From Bacteroidota bacterium (GTDB taxonomy: Bacteria > Bacteroidota > Bacteroidia > Chitinophagales > Chitinophagaceae), in contig JAEYOL010000240.1 in the NCBI GenBank assembly GCA_023411775.1, positions 1-7,909 of the forward strand: a DNA stretch of 7,909 bases, read 5' to 3'. The position numbers and the translations under genes are program-made. This document shows positions 1-7,450 of the stretch, piece by piece (positions within the stretch are counted from its first letter, which is position 1; each line of letters opens with the position of its first letter). The notes under the pieces were generated by a model, which worked only from the letters and a program-made list of their open reading frames with translations, ran no database searches and was not told the DNA's origin.

Positions 1-3000
1 GAAGACAACTGGTTGCCACCAGACAATTACCAGGAAGATCCTGTTGAACGTATCGCTCATCGCACATCCCCGACCAATATCGGACTTTCGCTGTTGTCGA
101 ATTTAACGGCTTATGATTTCGGGTACATTACCGCGGGGGAGCTAGTAGAACTCACCACCAATACACTCAGTACGGTTGAGAGGATGGAAAAATACCGCGG
201 GCATCTGTATAACTGGTACGACACGCAATCACTCACGCCGCTCAAGCCAAAATATATCTCGACGGTCGACAATGGAAATTTTATCGGTCACCTGGTGGCT
301 TTAAAACAGGGATTGATCTCTGTACCTGATGACAGGATCATCTCTGAGAGAATGTTTGAAGGTCTGATCGATGAAACCCGGATACTGCAGGAAAAGCTAA
401 AAATTCCTGCGTTAAAGAAATTTCAACAACAACTGGTTTCCAGCTATCGCGAGCATGCAGGTTCGACTGATAAAATCAAATCCTATCTCGACGGTTTGGA
501 GCAGCAACTGACCCAGATCCTGGTCAACCTCGATATCGATCCGCAAACCGATGCCGATTGGTGGATTCAAAAAATATTTACACATATAAGGAATATCAAA
601 AATGATATCGGTGTGTACCTGCCCTGGATATTGATGGATGAACCACCCGGGCGTTTCAAAGAATTGGTGCCTTCCCTGCCAGGCATTCCAAGTTACAGGC
701 AGTTGTCAAGAATTGAAAGAAGCCTGCTCAGTAAGATCAGCGAACTCTATTCTCCCGATAATACCGAAGAGGAAAATGACTGGCTCACACAATACCGCAC
801 AGGTATAACCGAATCGGGTCGTCGTGCCAAAGCCATGATCCTGACAATTGAACAGATCGTACAGAAATGCACACAACTATCCCATGTTGATTTTGAATTC
901 CTGTATGATCGTTCACAGCACCTGCTTACCATTGGCTATAACGCAGAGGAACATCGCCGTGACAATAGCTATTACGATCTCCTCGCTTCTGAGGCCAGGC
1001 TGACAACATTCGTCGCGATCGCACAGGGACGATTACCGCAACAATCATGGTTTGCCCTGGGCCGGCAACTTACCAATATCGGTGCGACACCTATCCTGCT
1101 GTCATGGAGTGGTTCTATGTTTGAATACCTGATGCCCTTGCTGGTGATGCCTACTTATCGCAACACCCTGCTGGATCAAACCAGCAAGGCGGTGGTACAA
1201 AAACAAATGGAATATGGGAAAAAGCGGGGCGTACCCTGGGGTATTTCAGAATCGGGTTATAATATGGTAGACGCAAACCTTAACTACCAGTATCATCCGT
1301 TCGGTGTACCGGGATTAGGTTTTAAACGCGGCCTGGGTGAAGACCTGGTCATCTCCCCCTACTCCACCATACTTAGCCTGATGGTTTATCCAAAAGAAGC
1401 GTATGAGAATCTCCAGGTGATGAGAGAAGAAGGTTTTGAAGGAAGGTTTGGATTCTACGAAGCTGTTGACTATACACCTTCCCGGCTTTCGCGAAAACAG
1501 AATTATGCAATCGTGAAATCATTTATGGCGCATCACCAGGGGATGAGTTTCCTGGCGATCAGTCAATTATTACACCAGCAGCCGATGCATCAGCGATTTG
1601 AATCGGATATCGAAGTGAAGTCGGCCCTGCTTTTACTACAGGAAAGAATTCCGAGGGTAACTACGTTTTATTCGCCCAGTGTGCATGAAGCCGATACCAG
1701 CATTACTCCTGGCGGTGAAGGTTTTATTCGCGTGCTCAATACGCCCAATACTACCATTCCCGAAGTACAACTTTTATCGAACGGCCGCTATCATGTTATG
1801 GTCACCAATGCCGGTGGTGGATACAGCCGTTGGAAAAATCTTGCGATCAATCGCTGGCGTGAAGACTGCACCCGCGATAATTGGGGCACGTTTTGTTATA
1901 TCAGGGATCTTGACAACAACAGTTCATGGTCATCAGCATTTCAACCAACGCTTAAAGAAGGTGACAGTTACGAGGCTGTATTCTCGCAGGGCCGCGCGGA
2001 ATTTCGTCGCCGGGAATTTTATCTTGAAACACATACAGAGATCGTTGTATCACCCGAAGATGATATTGAATTGCGCCGCGTTCATATTGTGAATCGATCA
2101 CGTAAAAAGCGGACGATCGAAGTCACCAGTTATGCAGAAGTAGTGCTGACCTCTCCCATCGCCGACGAACTACACCCCGCTTTCAGCAATCTTTTTGTAC
2201 AAACCGAACTCAATGAGCAACGCAACGCAATCATATGCACACGAAGACCCAGATCGGTACACGAGAATAATCCCTGGATGTTTCACCTGATGAAAGTGCA
2301 CGACGCGGAGATACAGCATGTGTCGTACGAGACAGACCGTGATAAATTTATAGGGCGGGGACACACTATACATGAGCCGCAGGTGATCAATCGTTCCTCG
2401 CCGCTTTCAAATAGCAGCGGATCGGTACTCGATCCGGTTGTTTCCATCCAGTACCGATTTATATTGCAACCATATGAGTCGGCCACTATCGATATGATCT
2501 TCGGGATCGCCGAGACCAGGGAAACCTGCAATTTCCTGGTTGAAAAATACCAGGATCGACACCTGATCAACCGTGTGCTGGAACTGGCCTGGACACATGC
2601 ACAGGTTATATTAAGACAGATCAACGCGGTTGAATCCGATGCGCAGCTCTATTCACGACTGGCCAGTTCGATAATTTATGCAAACCCATCATTGCGAACC
2701 AGTCCTTCGATGATCATGAAAAATCATCGGGGTCAATCTGGCCTATGGGGTTATTCCATCTCAGGCGATCTGCCCATTGTATTGTTGCGCATTGAAGATT
2801 CAGCGAATATTGAATTAGTCAAGCAGTTGATCCAGGCGCATGCCTACTGGCGGCTGAAAGGATTGCTGGTAGACCTGGTGATCTGGAACGAAGATCATGG
2901 TGGTTACCGTCAACTATTGCATAACCAGATACAGGGTCTTGTGTCACCTGGAATCACCATTGATGCCAAGGATCAGTTGGGCGGAATCTTTATCCGTTCC

Positions 3001-5583
3001 GCCGACCAGATTTCCAATGAAGACAGGATCCTGTTTCAGTCCGTAGCCCATGTGGTAATATCCGACAGGTTGGGAACACTGGAAGAACAGATCAGCGGGC
3101 GGACGAAATTAAAAACAAACATTCCTTATTTCAGTCCCAGCAAGTTCCCTTCTTCCACCAAATCATCCATCGCTCCAAGAACCGACCTGATATTCTATAA
3201 TGGCCATGGTGGTTTTACCGAGGATGGAAAGGAATACGTGATCACCACCAGTAAGGGAAAATTCACGCCGGCACCCTGGATCAATGTGCTTGCCAACAAT
3301 GAATTCGGAAGTATAGTCACGGAAAGCGGACAGATGTACACCTGGATTGAAAACGCGCATGAATTCCGGCTTACGCCCTGGAGTAATGACCCGGTCACCG
3401 ATCTGAAGGGCGAAACATTTTACCTGCGTGATGAGGAGAGCGGCAGGTTCTGGTCGCCCATGCCGCTGCCGGCAACCGGTATTTCGCCTTATATCACCCG
3501 TCATGGATTTGGGTACAGTGTTTTTGAACACCTCGAAGATGGTATCTTTTCCGAGGTATGGGTGTATACAGATATCGAAGACCCGATAAAGTTTATAGTT
3601 ATCAAGTTGCGCAATAAATCCGAACGTCATCGCAAATTTTCTGTAACGGGATATGTAGAATGGGTATTGGGGGATCTTCGTTCAAGATCTTTGATGCACG
3701 TGGTAACCGAAACCGATCTGCAAACCGGTGCCATACTCGCACGCAATTCCTATAACACGGAGTTCGAGAATCGTGTAGCATTTTTTGATGTCGATGATCC
3801 AAATAAGACCTACACAACCGACCGGTCAGAATTTATTGGAAGAAACGGCACACTGCACAATCCGGAGGCTATGAATCGCACAAGGCTCTCTAATAAAAAT
3901 GGTGCTGCACTCGACCCCTGCGCAGCAATACAGGTAAACTTCGACCTTGCGGAGGATGAAGAGAGGCAGGTTGTGTTTCGGCTCGGAGCGGGAAAAAGCA
4001 TGCATGAAGCAGTATCTACCATTAAGAAATTTGATCGGAGTGATGCGGTAAAAGCTTCGCTGGAAAGAATACACCAATACTGGAATGAAGCCCTGCAGGC
4101 TGTACAGGTTGAAACACCTGATGCGGCTACCAACGTGTTGGCTAACGGCTGGCTGAATTACCAGACACTGGCTTGCCGTATGTGGGCCCGAAGCGGTTTT
4201 TACCAGTCAGGCGGAGCTTTTGGATTCCGTGACCAGCTGCAGGATGTTTTATCGCTGTTGCATACAAAACCTGATATCGCGCGACAACAATTATTACTTT
4301 CCGCATCGCGGCAATTCAGGGAAGGAGACGTGCAACACTGGTGGCACCCGCCTGCAGGTCGCGGTGTTCGCACCACCTGTTCCGACGACTATTTATGGCT
4401 GCCTTATGTAACCTGCCGTTATCTTGAAACCAGTGCCGACACTTCGGTGCTGGATGAAGTGGCACCCTTTATCGAAGGCCGGCTGCTAGTGGCCGAAGAG
4501 GAATCCTACTATGATCTGCCGATCCGTTCAGATCAGTCCGCCACCCTGTATGAGCATTGTGTGAAAGCGATTGAAAACGGTTTGCGTTTTGGTGTAAATG
4601 GCCTGCCGCTGATCGGTTCGGGTGACTGGAATGATGGTATGGATAAAGTTGGTCAGCATGGCAGAGGTGAAAGTGTATGGCTGGGATTTTTCCTTTATGA
4701 TATTTTAAATCGGTTTGTAGAAGTGGCAACACTTAAGGGTGACGATGCATTCGCCGAAAAATGCCGGCAACAGGCAGAGCTATTAAGAAACAATATTCAC
4801 GCGCATGCCTGGGATGGTAAATGGTGGCGCCGGGCTTATTTTGATGATGGGACACCTCTCGGCTCGCAGGAAAATGATGAATGCAAAATAGACTCGATTG
4901 CACAAAGCTGGTCGGTGTTGTCAAAGGCCAGTGATGGGGAACGTTCGATGATGGCCATGAATTCCGCATCGCAACATTTGATCAACAAAGAAGACCAGAT
5001 CATCCAGCTTTTTAATCCGCCGTTTGATAAATCTGCCTTGAATCCCGGGTATATCAAAGGTTATGTACCTGGCGTGCGGGAAAATGGCGGGCAGTACACA
5101 CATGCGGCTATCTGGCTCGTGATGGCTTATGCAGCGATGGGTGATAAACAGAAAACATGGGAACTGCTGCAAATGATCAACCCGGTCAACCATGGTAACA
5201 GTCCTGATGGAATTGAACAATACAAGGTGGAACCCTATGTGATCGCCGCTGATGTGTATCGTGTGGAAGGATATCGAGGCCGCGGAGGTTGGACCTGGTA
5301 TACAGGATCTGCCGGCTGGATGTACCAGCTCATCCTCGAATTCTTTATTGGTTTGAAGCGAAAGGGAAACAAGCTTAGTTTCTTACCCTGTCTCCCACCC
5401 GACTGGCCTTCCGTCAGAGTCAGATACCGTTTTGAGCAGACGTATTATAATATTGAAATGATCCAGGAGCAAGCGGCTTCCGGTATACGTATGAATGTTG
5501 ACGGCCAGGATACCGGTGAAAACTTCATCACCCTTCAAAACGACGGCAACGACCACGAGGTAAAAGTGTATGTGGGCCACTAA
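1..5583 (+). CDS. Cyclic beta-1,2-glucan synthase (NdvB/ChvB type), C-terminal 1,860 residues; 5' end outside window
   Basis: The frame is open from base 1 to the TAA at 5581-5583, so the gene begins upstream. Residues below are numbered with codon 1 at bases 1-3. Family members are about 2,800-2,900 residues: an N-terminal GT84 domain in the membrane makes linear beta-1,2-glucan from UDP-glucose, a middle glycoamylase-like (PF10091, GH189) domain cyclizes it, and a C-terminal GH94 domain trims chains by phosphorolysis. The GT84 and membrane part is missing here, as expected from about 1,000 absent residues. The cyclization module spans about 1-530, with YNWYD (70-74), STVDNGNF (87-94), SWSGSMFEY (368-376), PWGISES (412-418) and MAHHQGM (509-515). 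Two beta-sandwich units follow (about 555-850 and 1060-1350). The GH94 catalytic barrel has FGFRDQ (1407-1412), TCSDDYLW (1459-1466), GSGDWNDGMD (1539-1548, containing the likely general acid), HG (1731-1732) and WTWYTGSAGW (1764-1773, likely phosphate-binding). No frameshift is seen. The family call is strong; that the product is cyclic is inferred. Confidence 0.93.
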   Translation, partial: EDNWLPPDNYQEDPVERIAHRTSPTNIGLSLLSNLTAYDFGYITAGELVELTTNTLSTVERMEKYRGHLYNWYDTQSLTPLKPKYISTVDNGNFIGHLVALKQGLISVPDDRIISERMFEGLIDETRILQEKLKIPALKKFQQQLVSSYREHAGSTDKIKSYLDGLEQQLTQILVNLDIDPQTDADWWIQKIFTHIRNIKNDIGVYLPWILMDEPPGRFKELVPSLPGIPSYRQLSRIERSLLSKISELYSPDNTEEENDWLTQYRTGITESGRRAKAMILTIEQIVQKCTQLSHVDFEFLYDRSQHLLTIGYNAEEHRRDNSYYDLLASEARLTTFVAIAQGRLPQQSWFALGRQLTNIGATPILLSWSGSMFEYLMPLLVMPTYRNTLLDQTSKAVVQKQMEYGKKRGVPWGISESGYNMVDANLNYQYHPFGVPGLGFKRGLGEDLVISPYSTILSLMVYPKEAYENLQVMREEGFEGRFGFYEAVDYTPSRLSRKQNYAIVKSFMAHHQGMSFLAISQLLHQQPMHQRFESDIEVKSALLLLQERIPRVTTFYSPSVHEADTSITPGGEGFIRVLNTPNTTIPEVQLLSNGRYHVMVTNAGGGYSRWKNLAINRWREDCTRDNWGTFCYIRDLDNNSSWSSAFQPTLKEGDSYEAVFSQGRAEFRRREFYLETHTEIVVSPEDDIELRRVHIVNRSRKKRTIEVTSYAEVVLTSPIADELHPAFSNLFVQTELNEQRNAIICTRRPRSVHENNPWMFHLMKVHDAEIQHVSYETDRDKFIGRGHTIHEPQVINRSSPLSNSSGSVLDPVVSIQYRFILQPYESATIDMIFGIAETRETCNFLVEKYQDRHLINRVLELAWTHAQVILRQINAVESDAQLYSRLASSIIYANPSLRTSPSMIMKNHRGQSGLWGYSISGDLPIVLLRIEDSANIELVKQLIQAHAYWRLKGLLVDLVIWNEDHGGYRQLLHNQIQGLVSPGITIDAKDQLGGIFIRSADQISNEDRILFQSVAHVVISDRLGTLEEQISGRTKLKTNIPYFSPSKFPSSTKSSIAPRTDLIFYNGHGGFTEDGKEYVITTSKGKFTPAPWINVLANNEFGSIVTESGQMYTWIENAHEFRLTPWSNDPVTDLKGETFYLRDEESGRFWSPMPLPATGISPYITRHGFGYSVFEHLEDGIFSEVWVYTDIEDPIKFIVIKLRNKSERHRKFSVTGYVEWVLGDLRSRSLMHVVTETDLQTGAILARNSYNTEFENRVAFFDVDDPNKTYTTDRSEFIGRNGTLHNPEAMNRTRLSNKNGAALDPCAAIQVNFDLAEDEERQVVFRLGAGKSMHEAVSTIKKFDRSDAVKASLERIHQYWNEALQAVQVETPDAATNVLANGWLNYQTLACRMWARSGFYQSGGAFGFRDQLQDVLSLLHTKPDIARQQLLLSASRQFREGDVQHWWHPPAGRGVRTTCSDDYLWLPYVTCRYLETSADTSVLDEVAPFIEGRLLVAEEESYYDLPIRSDQSATLYEHCVKAIENGLRFGVNGLPLIGSGDWNDGMDKVGQHGRGESVWLGFFLYDILNRFVEVATLKGDDAFAEKCRQQAELLRNNIHAHAWDGKWWRRAYFDDGTPLGSQENDECKIDSIAQSWSVLSKASDGERSMMAMNSASQHLINKEDQIIQLFNPPFDKSALNPGYIKGYVPGVRENGGQYTHAAIWLVMAYAAMGDKQKTWELLQMINPVNHGNSPDGIEQYKVEPYVIAADVYRVEGYRGRGGWTWYTGSAGWMYQLILEFFIGLKRKGNKLSFLPCLPPDWPSVRVRYRFEQTYYNIEMIQEQAASGIRMNVDGQDTGENFITLQNDGNDHEVKVYVGH
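1663..3165 (+). other. First (degenerate) beta-sandwich plus truncated helical unit inside the glucan synthase
   Basis: Residues about 555-1055 of the synthase mirror the later GH94 unit at near-constant spacing. FIGRGHTIHEP (783-793) matches FIGRNGTLHNP (1278-1288). W864 in the linker helix matches W1361. The segment LWGYSISGDLP (915-925) matches GAFGFRDQLQD (1405-1415). The offsets are 490-497 residues, so this looks like a tandem copy of a sandwich-plus-barrel module. The first copy stops about 130 residues after ISGDLP. It lacks the GDWND acid motif and the TGSAGW motif, so it is unlikely to be catalytic and may bind or guide the glucan chain. Two such sandwich regions are, as I recall, usual in NdvB proteins, so this is probably a family trait. 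Boundaries are approximate. Confidence 0.6.
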
Positions 5584-5586
5584 TCA

Positions 5587-5664
5587 CACTAATTGCACGA
5601 ATAAAATCATGAGGCGTAGAATGTTACGAAGGTAATAACATGTACATATTTCGTGAGATTAGTG
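5587..5664. repeat. Imperfect inverted repeat with nested stem, downstream of the glucan synthase
   Basis: The left arm at 5587-5603 (CACTAATTGCACGAATA) is nearly the reverse complement of the right arm at 5647-5664 (TATTTCGTGAGATTAGTG). They share TCGTG and ATTAGTG blocks, with two mismatches and one extra base. Between them, ATGTTA (5621-5626) and TAACAT (5636-5641) form a second, perfect 6-bp stem with a 9-nt loop. The structure begins three bases after the synthase stop codon. It lacks the GC-rich stem and T-tract of a standard intrinsic terminator, so it may be an interspersed palindromic repeat rather than a terminator. No function is shown. Confidence 0.5.
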
Positions 5665-5716
5665 ACATTCGTGGCTGCATCTGCTTAGATCATAGTGAAA
5701 CTATCTGTGTAATCCG

Positions 5717-5756
5717 TGCAATCTGTGGCTCATTCATGCAATCTGTGGCTCATTCG
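5717..5756. repeat. 20-bp direct tandem duplication in a GTG-periodic repeat tract
   Basis: Two adjacent 20-bp units (5717-5736 and 5737-5756) both read TGCAATCTGTGGCTCATTC and differ only in the last base (A or G). The flanks are degenerate versions of the same sequence: TGTGTAATCCG just before, and CATTCGTGGC present exactly at both 5666-5675 and 5751-5760. Across 5705-5760 a GTG or ATG trinucleotide recurs about every 9-10 bases. The tract ends at the stop codon of the pirin gene, which reads toward it. Sequences of the style AATCCGTG/ATTCGTGGC are familiar to me as dispersed intergenic repeats in Bacteroidota genomes; that is memory, not a search result. Confidence 0.7.
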
Positions 5757-5760
5757 TGGC

Positions 5761-6678
5761 CTAACTCAATGGTTCGGGGGCTGGAGGGCCGCCGGCGGGT
5801 CGGGTTTTGTCGGCAGGCAGTGGAATAAATTCTTTGTTGTCGGATGGCGGTAAAATGATTCGTCCCTCCTTCCAATCGGCTTTTGCCTGTTCAATTCTTT
5901 CCTTTCTTGAAGAGACAAAATTCCACCAGATAAATCGATCGCCTACGGGCTCGCCACCCAGCATCATGAGAGTAGTATTTTCTTTTGCCATAATGATTGG
6001 ATCCGCTCCCTTTGTAAAAACGAGCATCTGCCCAGCCTGGTAAGTGTGGCCCCCTGTTTCAATACTTCCTTTTACAATATATATTCCGCGTTCACTATGT
6101 TCTTTTGGTAAATTGATCCGTGTGCCTGCATCCAGCACCACATGCAGGTAGTGCAGGGGCGAATTTGTTTTTACATCGTTGCGAAGTCCGAATGCATTTC
6201 CGGCAATAAGGCGCATCCAAATTCCTTTATCAGTAAAAATGGGCAGATCATGCGGTTTGTAATTTTCAAATGAAGGCATTGACTCCTCGTCTTCCACCGG
6301 CAATGCTACCCAGGTTTGTATCATTTCCAAAGCGCCACCAGCAAGTGCTCCGGGTTCTTCAAATCTTTCCGAATGGGCAATGCCTCTTCCTGCAGTCATC
6401 CAGTTAACCTCACCCGGCAGGATCACCTGTTCAACACCCAGGCTGTCACGATGGGTAACCTGTCCGCCAAATAAATAGCTTACCGTTGATAAACCGATAT
6501 GCGGGTGAGGAAGTACATCCATCGCGCTGGCAGTTGCGGGTTGTTGTTCCACAGGACCTGCATGATCCATAAAAATAAAGGGCCCCACCATCCTTCTTAA
6601 ACGGAATGGTAATATCCTTCTTACATTTAGTCCGGTACTAAGCGCCGCGGTGCGTGCTTCAATAACAATGTCGAGCAT
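5761..6678 (-). CDS. Pirin family protein (bicupin, metal-binding)
   Basis: The 305-residue product fits the pirin family (usually about 230-310 residues): cytosolic two-domain cupins that bind one iron or other metal in the N-terminal barrel. Some members are quercetin 2,3-dioxygenases; others act as redox sensors or transcription co-regulators. The N-terminal domain has GPFIFMDHAGP (32-42), HPHIGLSTVSYLFGG (58-72) and TAGRGIAHSERF (95-106). H58, H60, H102 and E104 correspond to the four metal ligands of human pirin (His56, His58, His101, Glu103). The Pirin_C cupin covers about 170-260, with ERGIYIVKG (196-204). The tail from about 276 is proline-rich. I chose ATG at 6678 because it gives MLDIVIEART, a normal pirin start; an in-frame GTG at 6702 would add eight residues, and neither has a clear ribosome binding site. 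It is divergent from the AIG2-like gene. The substrate cannot be told from sequence. Confidence 0.93.
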   Translation of the reverse strand: MLDIVIEARTAALSTGLNVRRILPFRLRRMVGPFIFMDHAGPVEQQPATASAMDVLPHPHIGLSTVSYLFGGQVTHRDSLGVEQVILPGEVNWMTAGRGIAHSERFEEPGALAGGALEMIQTWVALPVEDEESMPSFENYKPHDLPIFTDKGIWMRLIAGNAFGLRNDVKTNSPLHYLHVVLDAGTRINLPKEHSERGIYIVKGSIETGGHTYQAGQMLVFTKGADPIIMAKENTTLMMLGGEPVGDRFIWWNFVSSRKERIEQAKADWKEGRIILPPSDNKEFIPLPADKTRPAGGPPAPEPLS

Positions 6679-6775
6679 AGCAATAAAGTTATTGTATTTC
6701 ACCCAGCAATCGCTAACATTGTGATCGGCTGCACATCTTCAACAGTACATTATTCTTTTAACCTGGTTGAGTAAA

Positions 6776-7099
6776 ATGGAATACCTGTTTTCATACGGGA
6801 CATTGCAGGACGAAAGCATCCAACTGAAATTATATGGGCGATTACTAAAAGGGGAAAAAGATACTCTGCCCGGGTATACTATCCATTTGGTTGAAAATAA
6901 AAATTATGATGAGCAGCGGGGTAATGATGAGAAGTTTCACCGGCTTGCAATAAAAGCAGAAAATGATGAAGAAGGTATAACAGGTACCCTCTTTGAGTTG
7001 AGCGAGGAGGAAATAATTCGAACGGACGAATATGAGCCCGATGGTTACAAAAGATCAGTGCAATACTTTTATCGGGAAAATCCTGCTGGGTTTATGTAG
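6776..7099 (+). CDS. AIG2/gamma-glutamylcyclotransferase-like protein, probably frameshifted near its 3' end
   Basis: The 107-residue reading frame starts at ATG 6776 (MEYLFSYGTLQ); an in-frame TTG at 6767 is less likely. The family fold is a small cytosolic beta-barrel that binds gamma-glutamyl or similar substrates in a YGTL pocket and uses one glutamate as general base. Seen here are YGTL (7-10), GITGTLFEL (67-75) and DEYEPDGYKR (84-93), where E87 is the candidate catalytic residue. After R93 the frame gives SVQYFYRENPAGFM, which does not look like the family. The -1 frame from 7054 encodes ISAILLSGKSCWVYVAG and stops at 7105-7107, matching the usual ending with an SGK-x-x-WVYV strand. One extra base around 7049-7054, for example in the AAAA run at 7049-7052, would restore a 110-residue protein. 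The family call is good. The break may be a real mutation or a sequencing indel. Confidence 0.82.
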   Translation: MEYLFSYGTLQDESIQLKLYGRLLKGEKDTLPGYTIHLVENKNYDEQRGNDEKFHRLAIKAENDEEGITGTLFELSEEEIIRTDEYEPDGYKRSVQYFYRENPAGFM

Positions 7100-7107
7100 C
7101 AGGATAG
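7054..7107 (+). other. Out-of-frame C-terminal strand of the AIG2-like gene (frame -1)
   Basis: Reading from base 7054 gives ISAILLSGKSCWVYVAG and then TAG at 7105-7107. The L-x-SGK-x-x-WVYVA pattern is the normal last beta-hairpin of Bacteroidota AIG2-like proteins. Its in-register position right after YKR (91-93 of the preceding frame) argues that it once was, or still is, the true end of that gene. With this ending the gene would stop one base before the stop codon of the convergent PHA-like gene. Confidence 0.7.
7080..7105. terminator. Hairpin at the convergent gene ends; possible weak terminator
   Basis: ATCCTGCT (7080-7087) and AGCAGGAT (7098-7105) form a perfect 8-bp stem with a 10-nt loop. 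It sits where the AIG2-like (+) and PHA-like (-) genes end and lies just past the PHA-like stop codon (7109-7111). On the minus strand the stem is followed by TTT and then CCC (AAAA on the plus strand at 7077-7080), a short U-tract. On the plus strand no T-run follows. It could therefore serve mainly the minus-strand transcript. The stem also falls inside coding sequence of the AIG2-like gene, so it might be incidental. Confidence 0.35.
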
Positions 7108-7108
7108 C

Positions 7109-7414
7109 TTAAGAGGAAAGCAGTGCGCCTGCCTTATCCTGGATCACGCGGCTGATCTGGCTTTTAAAAAAAGAAAGGGCGAAAGGTAACTCGCCATTTA
7201 TACTGACGGAGTTTTCTTCCACCCTTATTTTACCTGATAGGTCGAATCCTTTTGCGGAAAAACTGAACTCACCTTCATTGCCCTCCCATTTTTCGGAAAC
7301 ATTACGAATCGTGTCTTTTTGTTCTTCCTGTAATTTCCGAAGCATGCCCTGGATCCTGTCTAATGCTTCCTGCCGGGGCAATTGATGCGGTATTTCAATG
7401 TCCAGTTTTGCCAT
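7109..7414 (-). CDS. Polyhydroxyalkanoic acid system (PHA_gran_rgn) family protein
   Basis: The 101-residue product starts MAKLDIEIPHQL, has a helix rich in Arg, Lys, Glu and Gln (about 13-40), then KWEGNEGEFSFSAKGFDLSG (42-61), and ends with INGELPFALSFFKSQI (72-87) and a short helix. This order (IE-x-PH, W-x-G-x-x-x-x-F, G-x-I-x-V, LPF-x-L-x-x-F-K) is that of the PF09650/TIGR02610 family, first named from genes near polyhydroxyalkanoate granule loci. Its biochemical role is not established. I chose ATG 7414 because the family begins MAK-x-DIE; an in-frame ATG at 7432 would add six atypical residues. No PHA synthase, phasin or depolymerase is in the window. It lies 36 bases downstream of the CsbD-like gene on the same strand and may share its transcript. 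No signal peptide or membrane segment is seen. Confidence 0.85.
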   Translation of the reverse strand: MAKLDIEIPHQLPRQEALDRIQGMLRKLQEEQKDTIRNVSEKWEGNEGEFSFSAKGFDLSGKIRVEENSVSINGELPFALSFFKSQISRVIQDKAGALLSS

Positions 7415-7450
7415 AGAGCTGCAAAATAACAACTTAAAGATGAATCTGCC

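Noticed and set aside
1679..2092. A 137-codon plus-strand frame overlapping the synthase in another register
   Set aside because: The main frame carries the conserved sandwich motifs through this region; the alternative has no recognizable features.
3163..3630. A 155-codon open frame antisense to the glucan synthase, and several shorter antisense frames along 747-5580
   Set aside because: They lie wholly opposite a clearly conserved coding region, resemble no family, and are expected by chance opposite a long gene with this codon use.
5692..5704. ATAGT-GAA-ACTAT mini-hairpin as a terminator for pirin
   Set aside because: A 5-bp A/T-rich stem without a T-tract is too weak to support a terminator call.
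5717..5756. Possible CRISPR array
   Set aside because: The units are directly adjacent with no spacers, there are only two, and no cas genes are visible.
5640..5828. Short plus-strand open frame across the repeat tract and the pirin 3' end
   Set aside because: It is built from repeat sequence and pirin antisense, with no family resemblance.
7046..7105. Programmed -1 frameshifting as the explanation of the AIG2-like frame break
   Set aside because: The site CAAAAGA in phase TAC-AAA-AGA is not a good slippery heptamer, and the hairpin begins 26 or more bases downstream, too far to act as a usual stimulator. A plain indel is simpler.
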